From: Desulfobacula sp.
Lineage (GTDB): Bacteria > Desulfobacterota > Desulfobacteria > Desulfobacterales > Desulfobacteraceae
Direction: 5' to 3'
Assembly: GCA_029940245.1 (NCBI GenBank)
Contig: JAOZRF010000156.1
Location: 1-6,686 of the forward strand
DNA length: 6,686 bases
The position numbers and the translations under genes are program-made. The notes beneath the pieces are model-generated. The model saw only the letters and a program-made list of their open reading frames with translations. It was not told where the DNA came from and made no database searches. Positions 6,616 to 6,686 of this stretch are shown here, one piece after another. How positions within the stretch are numbered: the first letter of the stretch is position 1; every line of letters begins with the position of its first letter.

Positions 6616-6686
6616 ATCAATTTTAAGTTAGTAAAAAATTAAAGCTGCCTACTTTATTTCCTCCTTTTTTAAATAAATTATTATTT
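6616..6686 (-). other. AT-rich leader upstream of the operon
   Basis: This non-coding stretch precedes the first gene and runs off the window. On the minus strand it contains AAGGAGG (6666 to 6660) with no ATG, GTG or TTG at a useful distance. A weak stem, TAAAG (6656 to 6652) with CTTTA (6644 to 6640), follows, then six T (6638 to 6633). A TAAAAT near 6620-6625 resembles a -10 box, but no -35 partner is seen at the right distance and it would leave almost no 5' leader. The real promoter probably lies further right, outside the window. Confidence 0.4.

Noticed and set aside
6616..6640. TAAAAT as a -10 promoter box for the operon
   Set aside because: No -35 match lies 16-18 bases upstream, and initiation from it would leave almost no room for the ribosome binding site at 6608-6613.

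Overview
The window holds one compact operon, read entirely from the minus strand (right to left). It encodes a complete peptide/nickel-type (Dpp/Opp class) ABC importer followed by a cytoplasmic nitrilase-superfamily amidase. In transcription order the genes are: periplasmic solute-binding protein (6603 to 5053), DppB-like permease (4974 to 3937), DppC-like permease (3940 to 3026), DppD-like ATPase (2990 to 1923), DppF-like ATPase (1930 to 917) and carbon-nitrogen hydrolase (920 to 63). The spacing is tight: a 78-base gap after the binding protein, an ATGA overlap between the permeases, a 35-base gap, an 8-base overlap between the ATPases, and a second ATGA overlap into the amidase. All six reading frames look intact. 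No mobile element, CRISPR array, tRNA or rRNA is visible. The plus-strand open frames are shadows of these genes.

The organism is probably a Gram-negative bacterium. The binding protein has a classical Sec signal peptide without a lipobox cysteine, which suits a soluble periplasmic protein rather than a Gram-positive lipoprotein. Base composition is moderately AT-rich (about 40 percent GC by eye). A sulfate-reducing or related Desulfobacterota host is possible, but that is a guess from protein flavour; no taxonomic marker is present.

The genes appear to form an uptake-and-hydrolysis module. The binding protein captures a solute, the B and C permeases form the channel, the D and F ATPases power it, and the amidase, translationally coupled to the last transporter gene, would cleave an amide, nitrile or N-carbamoyl bond in the imported compound. 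The substrate cannot be read from the sequence. Two clues argue against an ordinary free dipeptide: the dedicated amidase, and a threonine in the binding protein where, by alignment from memory, peptide-binding relatives carry the aspartate that holds the peptide amino terminus.

Non-coding signals are few. A 14-base-pair stem-loop lies between the binding-protein gene and the first permease and ends three bases before the permease GTG codon. Strong ribosome binding sites precede the binding protein and the amidase. An AT-rich leader at the right edge contains an orphan Shine-Dalgarno-like AAGGAGG and a weak hairpin followed by six T. The promoter is not convincingly inside the window. Bases 1 to 62, downstream of the amidase, show no clear terminator. 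The core transporter is ordinary; the points of interest are the amidase linkage, the binding-site change, the intercistronic hairpin and the matched cysteine motif in both ATPases.
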